12,317 nucleotides of DNA from Pseudomonadota bacterium (GCA_015222595.1 JADFVP010000013.1:1-12317), one strand, 5' to 3'; positions 1 to 6,929 are shown, counted from the first letter of the stretch. The notes: generated from the sequence alone by a model not told the origin. Translations and numbers: made by a program.

Positions 1-1083
1 AATACCGATTACTCAGAGCTGGGAGACACCTGGAGCGAGCCGCAGATAGACAAAGTGCTGGTAGACGTTAGCGGCACAGATACCACGAAGATAGCGATGT
101 TCGTAGGGGCCGGTTACGATAACGTGAACGAGGACGCCACAACCCCGACCACCGATACCGAGGGAAGGGGCGTCTATGTGGTGGAGATAGCGGCGCTCAA
201 CGGTTCCGGCGTACCTTCTTTTACCAACTCGGGCCATAAGATCTGGGGCTATACAAATGCCGACAGCTCTACCCTTACGCACTCTATTGCCTCAGACCTC
301 TCTGTTCTCGATATAGACTCCAACGGATATGCCGACAGGGTCTATGTAGGAGACACCGGAGGCAATATGTGGAGGTTCGATGTGTCGAGTACGGATACGA
401 CTTCGTGGGCGCTCAAGCATATCTTCGACTCCAACCCGGGAGCGGACGCCAGCACAGGAAGAAAGATCTTCTACCGTCCGGCCGTAACGCTTGAGATAGG
501 ATACGAGATGCTCTTCTTCGGTACTGGAGACAGAGCCCATCCGACGGTGACGACCGAGGTCGATAGAATTTATGCCGTGAAGGATACGGGACAGTCCACA
601 GCCAAGGGAGAGGGCGACCTCTCCGACGCCACGAGCGTAAATACGGTCAACGTGGCCTCAAGTGACGGCTGGTACTTGAAACTCTCCACGAACTCAGGAG
701 AGAAGGTGCTGGCACAGGCGGCGGTCATCAACAAGGTAGCCTACTACACAACCTACGAGCCGGACGCCACGGCGGGTGGCGACGCCTGCGATACCGCCAC
801 TCGCGGTACCTCGCGGCTCTACTCGCTCGGCTACCTCGATGCAGCGTCTGCCTATAACTACAACTCTGGAAACGATACTACAGACGGCGACGGCAATACC
901 GTTGAGGTTCTCGATTACACTGACCGCTCGACTATACTCGGCACAGGCATACCGTCGGGCATAGTCATGGTCATCAACCCGTCGGGCATCTCGGCGCTCA
1001 TAGGAGTCGGTGGCGCGATGGTGACACCTGAGGTTAGTGACGTAGGCGGAAGTATACCAACTTACTGGAGGGAGGTGCGCTAA
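1..1083 (+). CDS. pilY1: PilY1-like type IV pilus tip/biogenesis protein, C-terminal part (5'-truncated)
   Basis: The frame is open from the first base to a TAA at 1081-1083, so about 360 C-terminal residues are present and the start lies outside the window. Seen: a GDTWSEP segment near the left edge, FVGAGYD soon after, an EF-hand-like loop with Asp/Asp/Asn/Asp at codons 310, 316, 322 and 334 (D-x-D-x-N-x3-D) followed by RVYVGD and GNMWRFD, then FFGTGDR near 511-534, and a closing YWREVR. This order matches the C-terminal beta-propeller of PilY1 proteins, where the loop binds calcium and tunes pilus extension and retraction. PilY1 is exported and acts at the pilus tip as an adhesin and assembly factor. 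The next gene starts on the stop codon and a GspH/FimT pseudopilin follows, which supports a minor-pilin operon. Whether an N-terminal vWA domain exists cannot be seen. Confidence 0.9.
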   Translation, partial: NTDYSELGDTWSEPQIDKVLVDVSGTDTTKIAMFVGAGYDNVNEDATTPTTDTEGRGVYVVEIAALNGSGVPSFTNSGHKIWGYTNADSSTLTHSIASDLSVLDIDSNGYADRVYVGDTGGNMWRFDVSSTDTTSWALKHIFDSNPGADASTGRKIFYRPAVTLEIGYEMLFFGTGDRAHPTVTTEVDRIYAVKDTGQSTAKGEGDLSDATSVNTVNVASSDGWYLKLSTNSGEKVLAQAAVINKVAYYTTYEPDATAGGDACDTATRGTSRLYSLGYLDAASAYNYNSGNDTTDGDGNTVEVLDYTDRSTILGTGIPSGIVMVINPSGISALIGVGGAMVTPEVSDVGGSIPTYWREVR

Positions 1084-1442
1084 TGAGGTACTTAGGTAAA
1101 AAAACGATTGCCGCTCTGGCTGTAGCGTTTCTTCTTGCTCTTCCGTCCTTTGTACTCGCGGACTCTAGCACATACCGTTTTGTGCTCGGGTCGGTAAGCA
1201 GGGATCTTGGCAGAACGCTCATCGTAAACGAGAGCACGAGGCTGAAGGTGACCAGAGATACAAAGGTCTACAACAGCCGGGGCAGGGAGATAAGCGCCAA
1301 TACGCTTCGCGGCCACAAGTGGATATATGCCGAAGGGCCGGTAAATGAGGATTCGAGTATCACTGCGGAATCTATCTACCTTCTTCCCGGTTATATCAAC
1401 GATAAGGCGAAGGGCAGGTACCCGTTCATAAAGAAGCATTAA
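1083..1442 (+). CDS. Small secreted protein of unknown function, coupled to pilY1
   Basis: 119 residues. The ATG overlaps the pilY1 stop (TAATG) and sits 7 nt after GGAGG at 1071-1075, so the start is firm and translation is probably coupled. Residues 1-26 form a typical signal peptide: Lys6-Lys7, a hydrophobic core about 9-20, and a VLA/D cleavage site after residue 26. The mature part is about 93 residues, has no cysteine, and looks beta-rich, with a phrase pattern of fixed value, stated element, then 'IYAEGPVNEDSSITAESIYL'. That resembles small OB-like or DUF5666-like periplasmic proteins only loosely, and I do not recognise a family. Position suggests a periplasmic or surface accessory of the type IV pilus, perhaps acting with PilY1. 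That role is inference. Confidence 0.8.
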   Translation: MRYLGKKTIAALAVAFLLALPSFVLADSSTYRFVLGSVSRDLGRTLIVNESTRLKVTRDTKVYNSRGREISANTLRGHKWIYAEGPVNEDSSITAESIYLLPGYINDKAKGRYPFIKKH

Positions 1443-1449
1443 TAGAACT

Positions 1450-1484
1450 GAACGTGAGTAGCCGACTCTGTCGGCTCCGCGTTC
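1450..1484 (+). other. Intergenic hairpin between two secreted-protein genes
   Basis: In the 51-nt gap after the small secreted protein, AGCCGAC (1460-1466) and GTCGGCT (1470-1476) form a perfect 7-bp stem with a TCT loop. An outer helix, GAACG (1450-1454) with CGTTC (1480-1484), extends it across an internal loop. No T-run follows, so it is not a standard terminator. It lies just before a GTG start with no convincing ribosome site, so a role in transcript processing, stability or translation of the next gene is possible but unproven. Confidence 0.45.
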
Positions 1485-1493
1485 TGATAACAG

Positions 1494-2441
1494 GTGTTTG
1501 ATTTGAGATCCTATTTTTTAGCTTTTTCCGGCAGATTCAATCTGCCGCTCCTCTGCCTTTTGCTTCTCTTCGGCACTCTTGCGTGCACTGAGAAGAAGAG
1601 TGAGTCTGAAGTAGCGCCCGTGTACGAAAGCCATACCGAAGGAGAGGTCAGGGCTGAGGGGCCGGTAACGCTAAACCTGCTGCCTGAGGAGCCTACGGTA
1701 GAGGGTTCGATAAGGGCCATGGTCTCTGGTACTGTGGGCTCGCGTGAGATAAGTTATATGTGGCGGGTGGACGGTAGCTCCGTTGCCGGCGCCGGAGGAG
1801 AGACGCTTGAGAGCGTCCACTTTGTGAAAGGCCAGAGCGTCTCGGTAACGGCCACGGTCGGCACAGAGGTGCTCTCGGAGAGCGTCTCTGTAGGCAACAC
1901 CGTACCGGAGGTAAGGAGAATAAGCCTGACCCCTGAAGAGTTGTATGCGGGAGTAGACGTAACCGCAGAGATAGAGGCGGTAGATGCGGACGGGGACGAG
2001 GTCGGCTATAGTATCCGGTGGTTCGTAAACGGCTCCGAGGTCGTTACGGTTCTTAGCAACAGAATCGAAGGCCGCCAGTTCGCAAGAGAGGACGAGATAT
2101 CGGTGGAGGTAGTACCGTACGACGCAGATGGCGATGGCGTGCTCTATGCCCCGCTCTCCGTTACCGTTCCGAACGGCCCGCCGAGCTTTACCTCGCTGCC
2201 GAACCTCTCATTTCTCTCCGATGAGTATCTCTACCAGGCGGTAGCAGTAGACCCGGACGGTGATGAGCTTATTTACTCTCTGGGGGCCGGCCCTGAAGGC
2301 ATGGCGATTTCTGAAGAGGGTCTCGTTACGTGGAAGATAGGTATAATGGGCGTTGGCACGCATGAGGTGGAGTTGGTCGCAACTGACCCTGAAGGCGCGG
2401 AGGCATTTCAGAAGTATGACCTTGCTATCGAAATACGCTAA
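1494..2441 (+). CDS. Lipoprotein-like exported protein with Ig/cadherin-like repeats
   Basis: 315 residues from GTG 1494. No strong ribosome site precedes it, so the start is uncertain; TTG 1503 is another option. Residues 17-31 are hydrophobic and end in TLAC with Cys31, which resembles a signal-peptidase II site but is off consensus at -3 and -2. After a Glu/Ser-rich linker come about three beta-sandwich-like units (roughly 45-135, 137-226 and 228-315). Each of the last two boundaries carries an acidic DxDGD motif (DADGDEVGY, DADGDGVLY, DPDGDELIY). The last unit, with SLGAGPEGMAISEEGLVTW and VATDPEGAEA, looks like the putative Ig (He_PIG)/cadherin-like family, whose acidic loops often bind calcium. 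It lies between pilY1 and a pseudopilin gene that overlaps its 3' end by 26 nt. An envelope adhesion or scaffold role is inferred from architecture and context. Confidence 0.8.
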   Translation: MFDLRSYFLAFSGRFNLPLLCLLLLFGTLACTEKKSESEVAPVYESHTEGEVRAEGPVTLNLLPEEPTVEGSIRAMVSGTVGSREISYMWRVDGSSVAGAGGETLESVHFVKGQSVSVTATVGTEVLSESVSVGNTVPEVRRISLTPEELYAGVDVTAEIEAVDADGDEVGYSIRWFVNGSEVVTVLSNRIEGRQFAREDEISVEVVPYDADGDGVLYAPLSVTVPNGPPSFTSLPNLSFLSDEYLYQAVAVDPDGDELIYSLGAGPEGMAISEEGLVTWKIGIMGVGTHEVELVATDPEGAEAFQKYDLAIEIR

Positions 2442-2937
2442 AAGTTTGAAGAGCGCAAGAGTAAAGCTCGTTGAAGCCGAAGGCTTCTCTATAGTAGAGC
2501 TGCTTGTTGTGGTTGCGATTATAGCCACTATAGCCGCTGTTGCGTTGCCGTCGTTCTATACCTGGAGTACGACTCTCAAGTACCGCGACTCCGCTCTTGG
2601 GCTCTCGTCCAGATGCAAACTTGCGCGCGCTACTGCCGTTACCAAAAATATCCAGACCCGTATAGAGCTGGACGTGGACGGCAAACAGTACAGGATGGCG
2701 GAGGGCGACAGCCCAAGTTCATCTACTACCTGGACCTCTGTCTCTCCCTGGGTAGCGATTCACGAAGAAGTTTCCTGGCATACCGGTACTACATGTAACG
2801 GAACCGCTGATACAAATATAACCTTCAACCCCAACGGCTCTTCGGACGGCGCAGTGGTCTGTATAGAGACTGTCTCGTTGGTGGAGGAGTACAGGGTGGT
2901 AGTTACTACTGCAAGCGGCAGGGTAAGGATCGACTAG
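2416..2937 (+). CDS. fimT: GspH/FimT-type pseudopilin (minor type IV pilin)
   Basis: 173 residues from ATG 2416. The frame is open upstream, but this start gives a plausible 23-residue leader and has GGAGG at 2399-2403, 12 nt before it. The prepilin signature is clear: the leader ends in EAEG, cleavage would fall before FSIVE with Glu at mature position 5, and a hydrophobic helix (LLVVVAIIATIAAVALPSF) follows. The C-terminal half contains FNPNGSSDGAVV and VVVTTASGRVRID, the typical beta-sheet end of the GspH/FimT family. Two cysteines flank this region (in TTCNGT and VVCIET). Minor pilins of this kind are processed by PilD and prime type IV pilus or type II secretion assembly. The link to pilY1 favours the pilus. 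The 5' end overlaps the preceding gene by 26 nt, so they are co-transcribed. FimT versus another minor-pilin name is not certain. Confidence 0.87.
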   Translation: MTLLSKYAKSLKSARVKLVEAEGFSIVELLVVVAIIATIAAVALPSFYTWSTTLKYRDSALGLSSRCKLARATAVTKNIQTRIELDVDGKQYRMAEGDSPSSSTTWTSVSPWVAIHEEVSWHTGTTCNGTADTNITFNPNGSSDGAVVCIETVSLVEEYRVVVTTASGRVRID

Positions 2938-3059
2938 CCTGTCTTTGCCGGTCTGTCCGGCCTGGTACCATTTCTTTTTTCTTTTCTGCCTTATCCTCTT
3001 TCCTGCTTTATTCTTTTTAGATCATCTTTCTTTCTTGTCACAGTGCGACTTCTAAGTCA
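2938..3059. other. Pyrimidine-rich convergent intergenic spacer with weak hairpin
   Basis: This spacer separates the pilus cluster (+) from the convergent DUF2569-like gene (-). From about 2970 to 3038 the top strand is almost all C and T. At its left end GCCGG (2947-2951) and CCGGC (2957-2961) form a 5-bp stem with a 5-nt loop, followed after 8 nt by a T-rich run (2970-2977). This could act as a weak terminator for the pilus operon. No open reading frame with a ribosome site was seen. Confidence 0.4.
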
Positions 3060-3839
3060 TCAGCTCTGGTACGTTCCGCGTACCCTCTTCGATTTCGTCA
3101 GGTAGAGATACCAGATAGCTATATAGATGAACGAGAAGGTCGAGGCTGCGACGATCTCGCTCTGTATGCCTGTGCTCATCTCTTCGGGCAGGCCCGACAT
3201 CGTAGGAAGAAAGTATAGAATGACAGAGTAGGCGACCCTTGCAAGAAGGTAATTTTTTGCCCTTTCGACCGCTCCGGCCATTCTGGTCCATAAAGAGAAG
3301 CCGGCCCAGAGGCTGAAGAGACCGAGTCCGATGTTCAGGATAAAGTTCATGTTGTAGAAGCTTCTGAGGCCCGGGGTCTCTTCGAAGAGGCCCTGGAGCT
3401 GTCCATAGCCCGCAATGAGGCTGTAGGCGGTTGCAAGCGGCCCGAGTACTGTTAGCAGTACGCACAGGAGCAAGAGCCAGCCACCGACGCGGTCGTAGCG
3501 CTCGGGGTCGCTGTAGGAGTCCTCAGTTGGCCCGGCGGCGCTCTGCTCTACGGTCTCAGCGGCTTTGTTCTGTTCGGCGCCCTGAGCCTGCTCTTCTTCT
3601 TCATATATGGGTGTGTCGGAGCCGGGCTCATCGTAAGTCTCTTCATCATAAGTCTCTGTGTCGTGATCGGCTTCGCTGGAGCTTGGGTACGCGTTTTCAG
3701 GCGTCTCTTCTGATGCTTCAGGTGATACATCGGGGGAAGCTTCGGGCTCTGTTTCCTGATTGCTCTTAATAAACTCGTAGCCGCAGAAGCATGAGATTGC
3801 ATGTTTTGCGGCACGGATTCCGCACTTGGGACAGTTCAC
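3060..3839 (-). CDS. Zinc-ribbon, acidic-linker membrane protein with DUF2569-like domain
   Basis: 259 residues from GTG 3839, chosen because GGAG lies 8 nt upstream; a longer frame from TTG 3890 has no ribosome site. Residues 3-20 form a zinc ribbon (CPKCG then CFCG: Cys3, 6, 17, 19). Residues about 24-115 are a low-complexity Glu/Ser/Pro/Thr linker with repeated ETYDE-type units. From about 117 a four-helix membrane domain begins with RVGGWLLLL, the opening typical of DUF2569 proteins, with further hydrophobic segments near FILNIGLGLFSLWAGFSLW, VAYSVILYFLP and FSFIYIAIWYLYL. The function of DUF2569 is not established. The ribbon and linker should lie in the cytoplasm if the ribbon binds zinc as usual. 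It is a single-gene unit, convergent with the pilus genes and divergent from the PilZ-glnB-glnA unit. Confidence 0.8.
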   Translation of the reverse strand: MNCPKCGIRAAKHAISCFCGYEFIKSNQETEPEASPDVSPEASEETPENAYPSSSEADHDTETYDEETYDEPGSDTPIYEEEEQAQGAEQNKAAETVEQSAAGPTEDSYSDPERYDRVGGWLLLLCVLLTVLGPLATAYSLIAGYGQLQGLFEETPGLRSFYNMNFILNIGLGLFSLWAGFSLWTRMAGAVERAKNYLLARVAYSVILYFLPTMSGLPEEMSTGIQSEIVAASTFSFIYIAIWYLYLTKSKRVRGTYQS

Positions 3840-4319
3840 TTGTTCTACTCCATTGCGATAGTTTAAAACTAACGGCACAAATGCACGCAAGGCGCCGTTG
3901 TTGCCATGTTCCGCTCTGTCTGTAAGTCTTAAGGCGCGCTCTTATGGTCTTGAAATTTTTGCACCTGACACTAAAGGCATGTTAACAGATACAAAAGCCT
4001 CATATCAAGGGTGAATATTTTTTATGCACCCACCCCGGTTTACTGCGTAAAGTTTGACCACCGCTTCCAGCCCTTCGGATATAACTGCCTGTAATGGCGT
4101 ACTTTTTGATTAGGGCATGGATATTGCTAATACTATAATAAGTAAAGTGGCAAGGTGCCGCCCGCGCTCTGTCTGTTCTTCGTGTGCAGAATAAAAAGTA
4201 CCTTGACTCCGCCTTGGTCTCTGAGCCATAATGCAATATTATAAAAGCAAAATTTTTTAATAATGAGACTCAATGTTCGGAGTAAGAACTGCTTAGATTG
4301 GTAGTTCGTGGAGGCGCAC
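3840..4319. other. Long divergent non-coding region upstream of the PilZ-glnB-glnA unit
   Basis: About 480 bases separate two divergently transcribed genes. It is A+T-richer than its neighbours. Frames here have no ribosome sites and no recognisable protein features, so I call no gene. Contents seen: a sigma70-like promoter at 4203-4232, several further T/A-rich promoter-like patches (a perfect TATAAT at 4134-4139 with no well-spaced -35 box), a small GGCA/TGCC dyad near 4149-4159, and a 12-bp direct repeat CGCTCTGTCTGT at 3912-3923 and 4165-4176. A regulatory RNA or long leader cannot be excluded. Confidence 0.5.
4203..4232 (+). promoter_or_regulatory. Predicted sigma70-type promoter for PilZ-glnB-glnA
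   Basis: TTGACT (4203-4208) and CATAAT (4227-4232) match the -35 and -10 consensus at five of six bases each, with an 18-nt spacer. Transcription would begin near 4239, leaving a leader of about 80 nt before the ATG at 4320. No -24/-12 (sigma54) element was found nearby, which is notable for a nitrogen operon. Confidence 0.55.
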
Positions 4320-4937
4320 ATGCTAAAGGTAGAGTGTCCGAAGTGCAAGCAGTGGTTACATTCAAATCTGCTTCTTGAAAAGAAAGAGACAACTTGCCCT
4401 ACCTGCAATGTTAAGGTAGATGTCGATGAGCTTTATATCTCAGCCGGACCGTACTCCATAAGCAGAGATGTACTCAGAAAGCATTTTTTCAAGTACAAGA
4501 GGCTTCTTACCGAAGCGTTCAAAGAACTTGAGGAACTAAAGAGCGAGAGTGCAGACTCCAAGGCGTACAAGGTAACCGAAGACAACGTTGCAACCTTTAT
4601 CAGCAACTTAAAGGAGATGCTCGAAGGTTGCCGCGAAGGGTACAGGGTCTTTCCGGAGAACCAGCCGGTCGAAGTTACCATCGGAGATAAACGGTACGAG
4701 AGCCAGCTAGGTAATGTCAGCATAACCGGAATCTGCATAAAGCTCGAAGAGGGCGTACCGGTTCCTGTTAAGGGCGATAAGGTCGGTGTTGATATTAAGA
4801 GCAACGGCTTCGACATTGCTCTCGATGGTACGGTAGTCTGGGTGCGCGACACCAATGTGCTTGGACTCAGGTTCGAGGATTTTGATAAAGTAATAGAGGC
4901 TGCCCTTGTAGGATTTATTGAGTCTATTGAGGAATAG
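4320..4937 (+). CDS. Zinc-ribbon / helical / PilZ-domain protein (probable c-di-GMP effector)
   Basis: 205 residues from ATG 4320, preceded by GGAGG with a 5-nt spacer; the GTG at 4308 is not needed. Domain order seen: an N-terminal zinc ribbon (Cys6-x2-Cys9 and Cys26-x2-Cys29), a charged helical, probably coiled-coil region at about 48-104, then a PilZ domain at about 105-205. Both c-di-GMP signatures are intact: Arg105-x3-Arg109, and Asn132-x-Ser134-x2-Gly137 22 residues later, followed by the strands ending in VVWVRDTNVLGLRFED. PilZ domains bind cyclic di-GMP and pass the signal to a partner. There is no signal peptide or membrane segment, so it is cytoplasmic. The gene ends 42 nt before glnB with no terminator between, so it probably heads the glnB-glnA unit. 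The partner is unknown; the zinc ribbon could contact nucleic acid or protein. Confidence 0.87.
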   Translation: MLKVECPKCKQWLHSNLLLEKKETTCPTCNVKVDVDELYISAGPYSISRDVLRKHFFKYKRLLTEAFKELEELKSESADSKAYKVTEDNVATFISNLKEMLEGCREGYRVFPENQPVEVTIGDKRYESQLGNVSITGICIKLEEGVPVPVKGDKVGVDIKSNGFDIALDGTVVWVRDTNVLGLRFEDFDKVIEAALVGFIESIEE

Positions 4938-4979
4938 GCGCTGCATGAGTGATGAAAATCGTATTTTCTGGAGGAACAG

Positions 4980-5318
4980 ATGAAGAAGATAGAGGCCATA
5001 ATAAAGCCTTTTAAGCTCGACGAGGTCAAAGAGGCCCTCAACGATATAGGCATAAAGGGAATTACCGTCTCTGAGGTAAAGGGCTTTGGCCGCCAGAAGG
5101 GGCACACGGAGCTTTATCGAGGTACGGAGTATGTGGTTGACTTTCTTCCCAAGATAAAGATGGAGATAGTCTTGAAGGACGATCTTGTCGCCAAGGTGGT
5201 CGAGACGATAGTCGAGACCGCAAAGACGGGTCGCATAGGCGACGGCAAGGTCTTTGTGCTCTCTGTGGACGAGGTGGTCAGGATAAGGACGGGAGAACGC
5301 GGAGACGAAGCGGTCTAG
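4980..5318 (+). CDS. glnB: Nitrogen regulatory protein PII
   Basis: 112 residues, the usual PII length. The ATG follows GGAGG by 5 nt. Key features are all present: the MKKIEAIIKPFKLDEVKEAL start, the T-loop around residues 37-58 with Tyr46 and Tyr51 (Tyr51 is the uridylylation site of proteobacterial PII), and the B-loop TGRIGDGKVFV starting at Thr83 (ATP/2-oxoglutarate pocket), then the C-loop with IRTGERG. PII is a trimeric cytoplasmic sensor of 2-oxoglutarate, ATP/ADP and glutamine, and controls glutamine synthetase adenylylation, NtrB and sometimes ammonium channels. The glnA gene follows 125 nt downstream, the classic arrangement. With glnA rather than amtB next door, GlnB is favoured over GlnK. 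The enzymes that would modify it are not in this window. Confidence 0.96.
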   Translation: MKKIEAIIKPFKLDEVKEALNDIGIKGITVSEVKGFGRQKGHTELYRGTEYVVDFLPKIKMEIVLKDDLVAKVVETIVETAKTGRIGDGKVFVLSVDEVVRIRTGERGDEAV

Positions 5319-5325
5319 GTTTTTT

Positions 5326-5354
5326 TTGACAGTTTAGTTTTTTGACAATAGATT
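5326..5354 (+). promoter_or_regulatory. Predicted promoter in the glnB-glnA gap, with duplicated -35 box
   Basis: A perfect TTGACA at 5326-5331 is followed 17 nt later by TAGATT (5349-5354), giving a plausible sigma70-type promoter that would let glnA be transcribed apart from glnB. A second perfect TTGACA lies at 5342-5347, inside a 16-bp-spaced direct repeat of TTTTTTGACA, but its spacing to a good -10 box is poor (weak TATGCA at 5362). No sigma54 -24/-12 element was found in the gap. Confidence 0.5.
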
Positions 5355-5443
5355 ATTGGGCTATGCAACGAGTGGTGCGTAAAATGAAGTTCAACCGCAT
5401 GGCAGACCGGCATAGGTATTTACAATGCAAGGAGGATCTGTAG

Positions 5444-6856
5444 ATGACACCGAAGGAAATATTAAAATTTGCTGAAGAGAATGGAACCAAGATGGTCGAT
5501 CTCAAGTTTGTGGACTTTCTCGGCATATGGCAGCACTTTGCCGTTCCCGTGAGCGAGCTTGAAGAGGACCTTTTTGAGGATGGACTCGGTTTTGACGGTT
5601 CGAGCATAAGGGGCTGGAAGCCGATTCACGCAAGCGACATGCTTGTAATCCCCGACCCGTCCACCGCTATGATGGACCCGTTTCCGGCAGTGCCTACTCT
5701 GAGCCTTATCTGCGACGTCGTAGACCCCATCACCAGAGAGTCGTACGACAAGGACCCGAGAGCCGTGGCGAAAAAGGCCGAGGCCTATCTCAAGAGTACC
5801 GGCATAGGAGACACGGCATTCTTCGGCCCGGAGCCGGAGTTCTTTATCTTCGACGATGTCCGTTTTTCTCAGGCCGCAGACCACGGCTTCTACTTTATCG
5901 ACTCCGAAGAGGGTGTCTGGAACACAGGGGCCGACGAGGGGCCGAACCTGGGGCACAAGCCGAAGCATAAGGGCGGTTATTTTCCAGTTGCACCGGTCGA
6001 CTCTCAGGACGATCTTAGAACCGAGATGTGCCTCGTCATGGAGGAGTGCGGAATACATGTGGAGTGCCAGCACCATGAGGTGGCTACAGCCGGTCAGGCA
6101 GAGATCGACATGAAGTTTGATTCCCTGCTCAAGATGACCGATAAGCTGATGTGGTTCAAGTACATAATCAAGAATGTTGCCAAGCGCAACGGCAAGACAG
6201 TAACCTTTATGCCCAAACCGGTCTTTAACGACAACGGTACCGGCATGCACACGCATCAGTCGATCTGGAAAGACGGCAAGCCGCTCTTTGCAGGAGACGG
6301 CTACGGCGGAATGAGCGAGATGGCCATGCACTACATTGGCGGCATACTCAAGCACGCCCATGCGCTCAACGCCTTTACCAACCCCAGCACCAACTCTTAC
6401 AAGAGGCTCGTTCCGGGCTACGAGGCGCCAATCAACCTTGCGTACTCTTCAAGTAACCGTTCGGCCTCTATCCGTATCCCGATGTACTCCTCTTCACCCA
6501 AGGCGAAGAGGATAGAGGTACGCTTCCCTGATCCGTCTTGTAACGGATACCTCGCCTTTGCCGCCATGCTGATGGCAGGCCTCGACGGTATTCAGAATAA
6601 GATAGATCCGGGCCAGCCGCTCGATAAGGACATCTACGGTCTTTCACCCGAAGAGCTTAAGGACGTGCCTGCCGCTGCGGGCTCGCTCTCCGAGGCGCTC
6701 GATGCGCTCGAAGCGGATCACGACTTCCTGCTCGCCGGAGATGTCTTCACTAAGGACGTAATTGATACCTGGATAGATTACAAGAGGCGTAACGAAGTGG
6801 CCGAAGTCGCTCTAAGGCCGCATCCTCACGAGTTTCACCTCTACTACGACTGCTAA
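5444..6856 (+). CDS. glnA: Glutamine synthetase, type I (GSI-beta-like)
   Basis: 470 residues, nearly identical in length to the enterobacterial enzyme. The ATG follows AAGGAGG by 8 nt. The protein makes glutamine from glutamate, ammonia and ATP as a cytoplasmic dodecamer. Seen in order: the N-terminal beta-grasp with GLGFDGSSIRGW, FFGPEPEFFIF carrying metal-binding glutamates, AGQAEIDMKFD, the NGTGMHTHQS nucleotide/metal region, the SSSNRSASIRIP and RIEVRFPDPSCNGYLAF active-site strands, and a C-terminal YYDC. Tyr398 in DIYGLSPEE corresponds to the adenylylated tyrosine (Tyr397 in mature E. coli numbering), so control by an adenylyltransferase is likely, fed by the adjacent PII. The gene can be read from the upstream unit or from the promoter in the gap, and ends at a strong terminator. 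Confidence 0.97.
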   Translation: MTPKEILKFAEENGTKMVDLKFVDFLGIWQHFAVPVSELEEDLFEDGLGFDGSSIRGWKPIHASDMLVIPDPSTAMMDPFPAVPTLSLICDVVDPITRESYDKDPRAVAKKAEAYLKSTGIGDTAFFGPEPEFFIFDDVRFSQAADHGFYFIDSEEGVWNTGADEGPNLGHKPKHKGGYFPVAPVDSQDDLRTEMCLVMEECGIHVECQHHEVATAGQAEIDMKFDSLLKMTDKLMWFKYIIKNVAKRNGKTVTFMPKPVFNDNGTGMHTHQSIWKDGKPLFAGDGYGGMSEMAMHYIGGILKHAHALNAFTNPSTNSYKRLVPGYEAPINLAYSSSNRSASIRIPMYSSSPKAKRIEVRFPDPSCNGYLAFAAMLMAGLDGIQNKIDPGQPLDKDIYGLSPEELKDVPAAAGSLSEALDALEADHDFLLAGDVFTKDVIDTWIDYKRRNEVAEVALRPHPHEFHLYYDC

Positions 6857-6884
6857 TACAAGTACCGCAGTCGTACAGGACAAC

Positions 6885-6929
6885 AAAAAAACCCCGGTCA
6901 TCATAACTTCTGATGAGCGGGGTTTTTTT
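6885..6929. terminator. Strong bidirectional rho-independent terminator after glnA
   Basis: A hairpin starts with an A-run and CCCCG (to 6896), then TCATCA (6898-6903), a 7-nt loop, TGATGA (6911-6916), and CGGGG (6918-6922) plus seven T (6923-6929). One G/G mismatch interrupts the stem. A-run and T-run face each other, so it can stop glnA transcripts and the convergent minus-strand unit. A further 7-bp match, GTACCGC (6862-6868) with GCGGTAC (6930-6936), encloses it. Confidence 0.9.

Noticed and set aside
4000..4408. Two overlapping minus-strand frames in and near the long non-coding region
   Set aside because: No family features or convincing ribosome site was seen; one runs into the PilZ gene.
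4433..5107. 224-codon minus-strand frame opposite the PilZ gene and glnB
   Set aside because: It crosses two well-supported genes antisense and is Ser/Leu-rich low-complexity sequence typical of shadow frames.
5389..5411. TGGCAG...GGCA sequence upstream of glnA as a sigma54 site
   Set aside because: The GG to GC spacing is several bases too short for a -24/-12 element.
5462..6361. Long open frame (299 codons) on the minus strand opposite glnA
   Set aside because: It is fully antisense to a certain glnA, has no recognisable domain, and reflects codon bias of the real gene.
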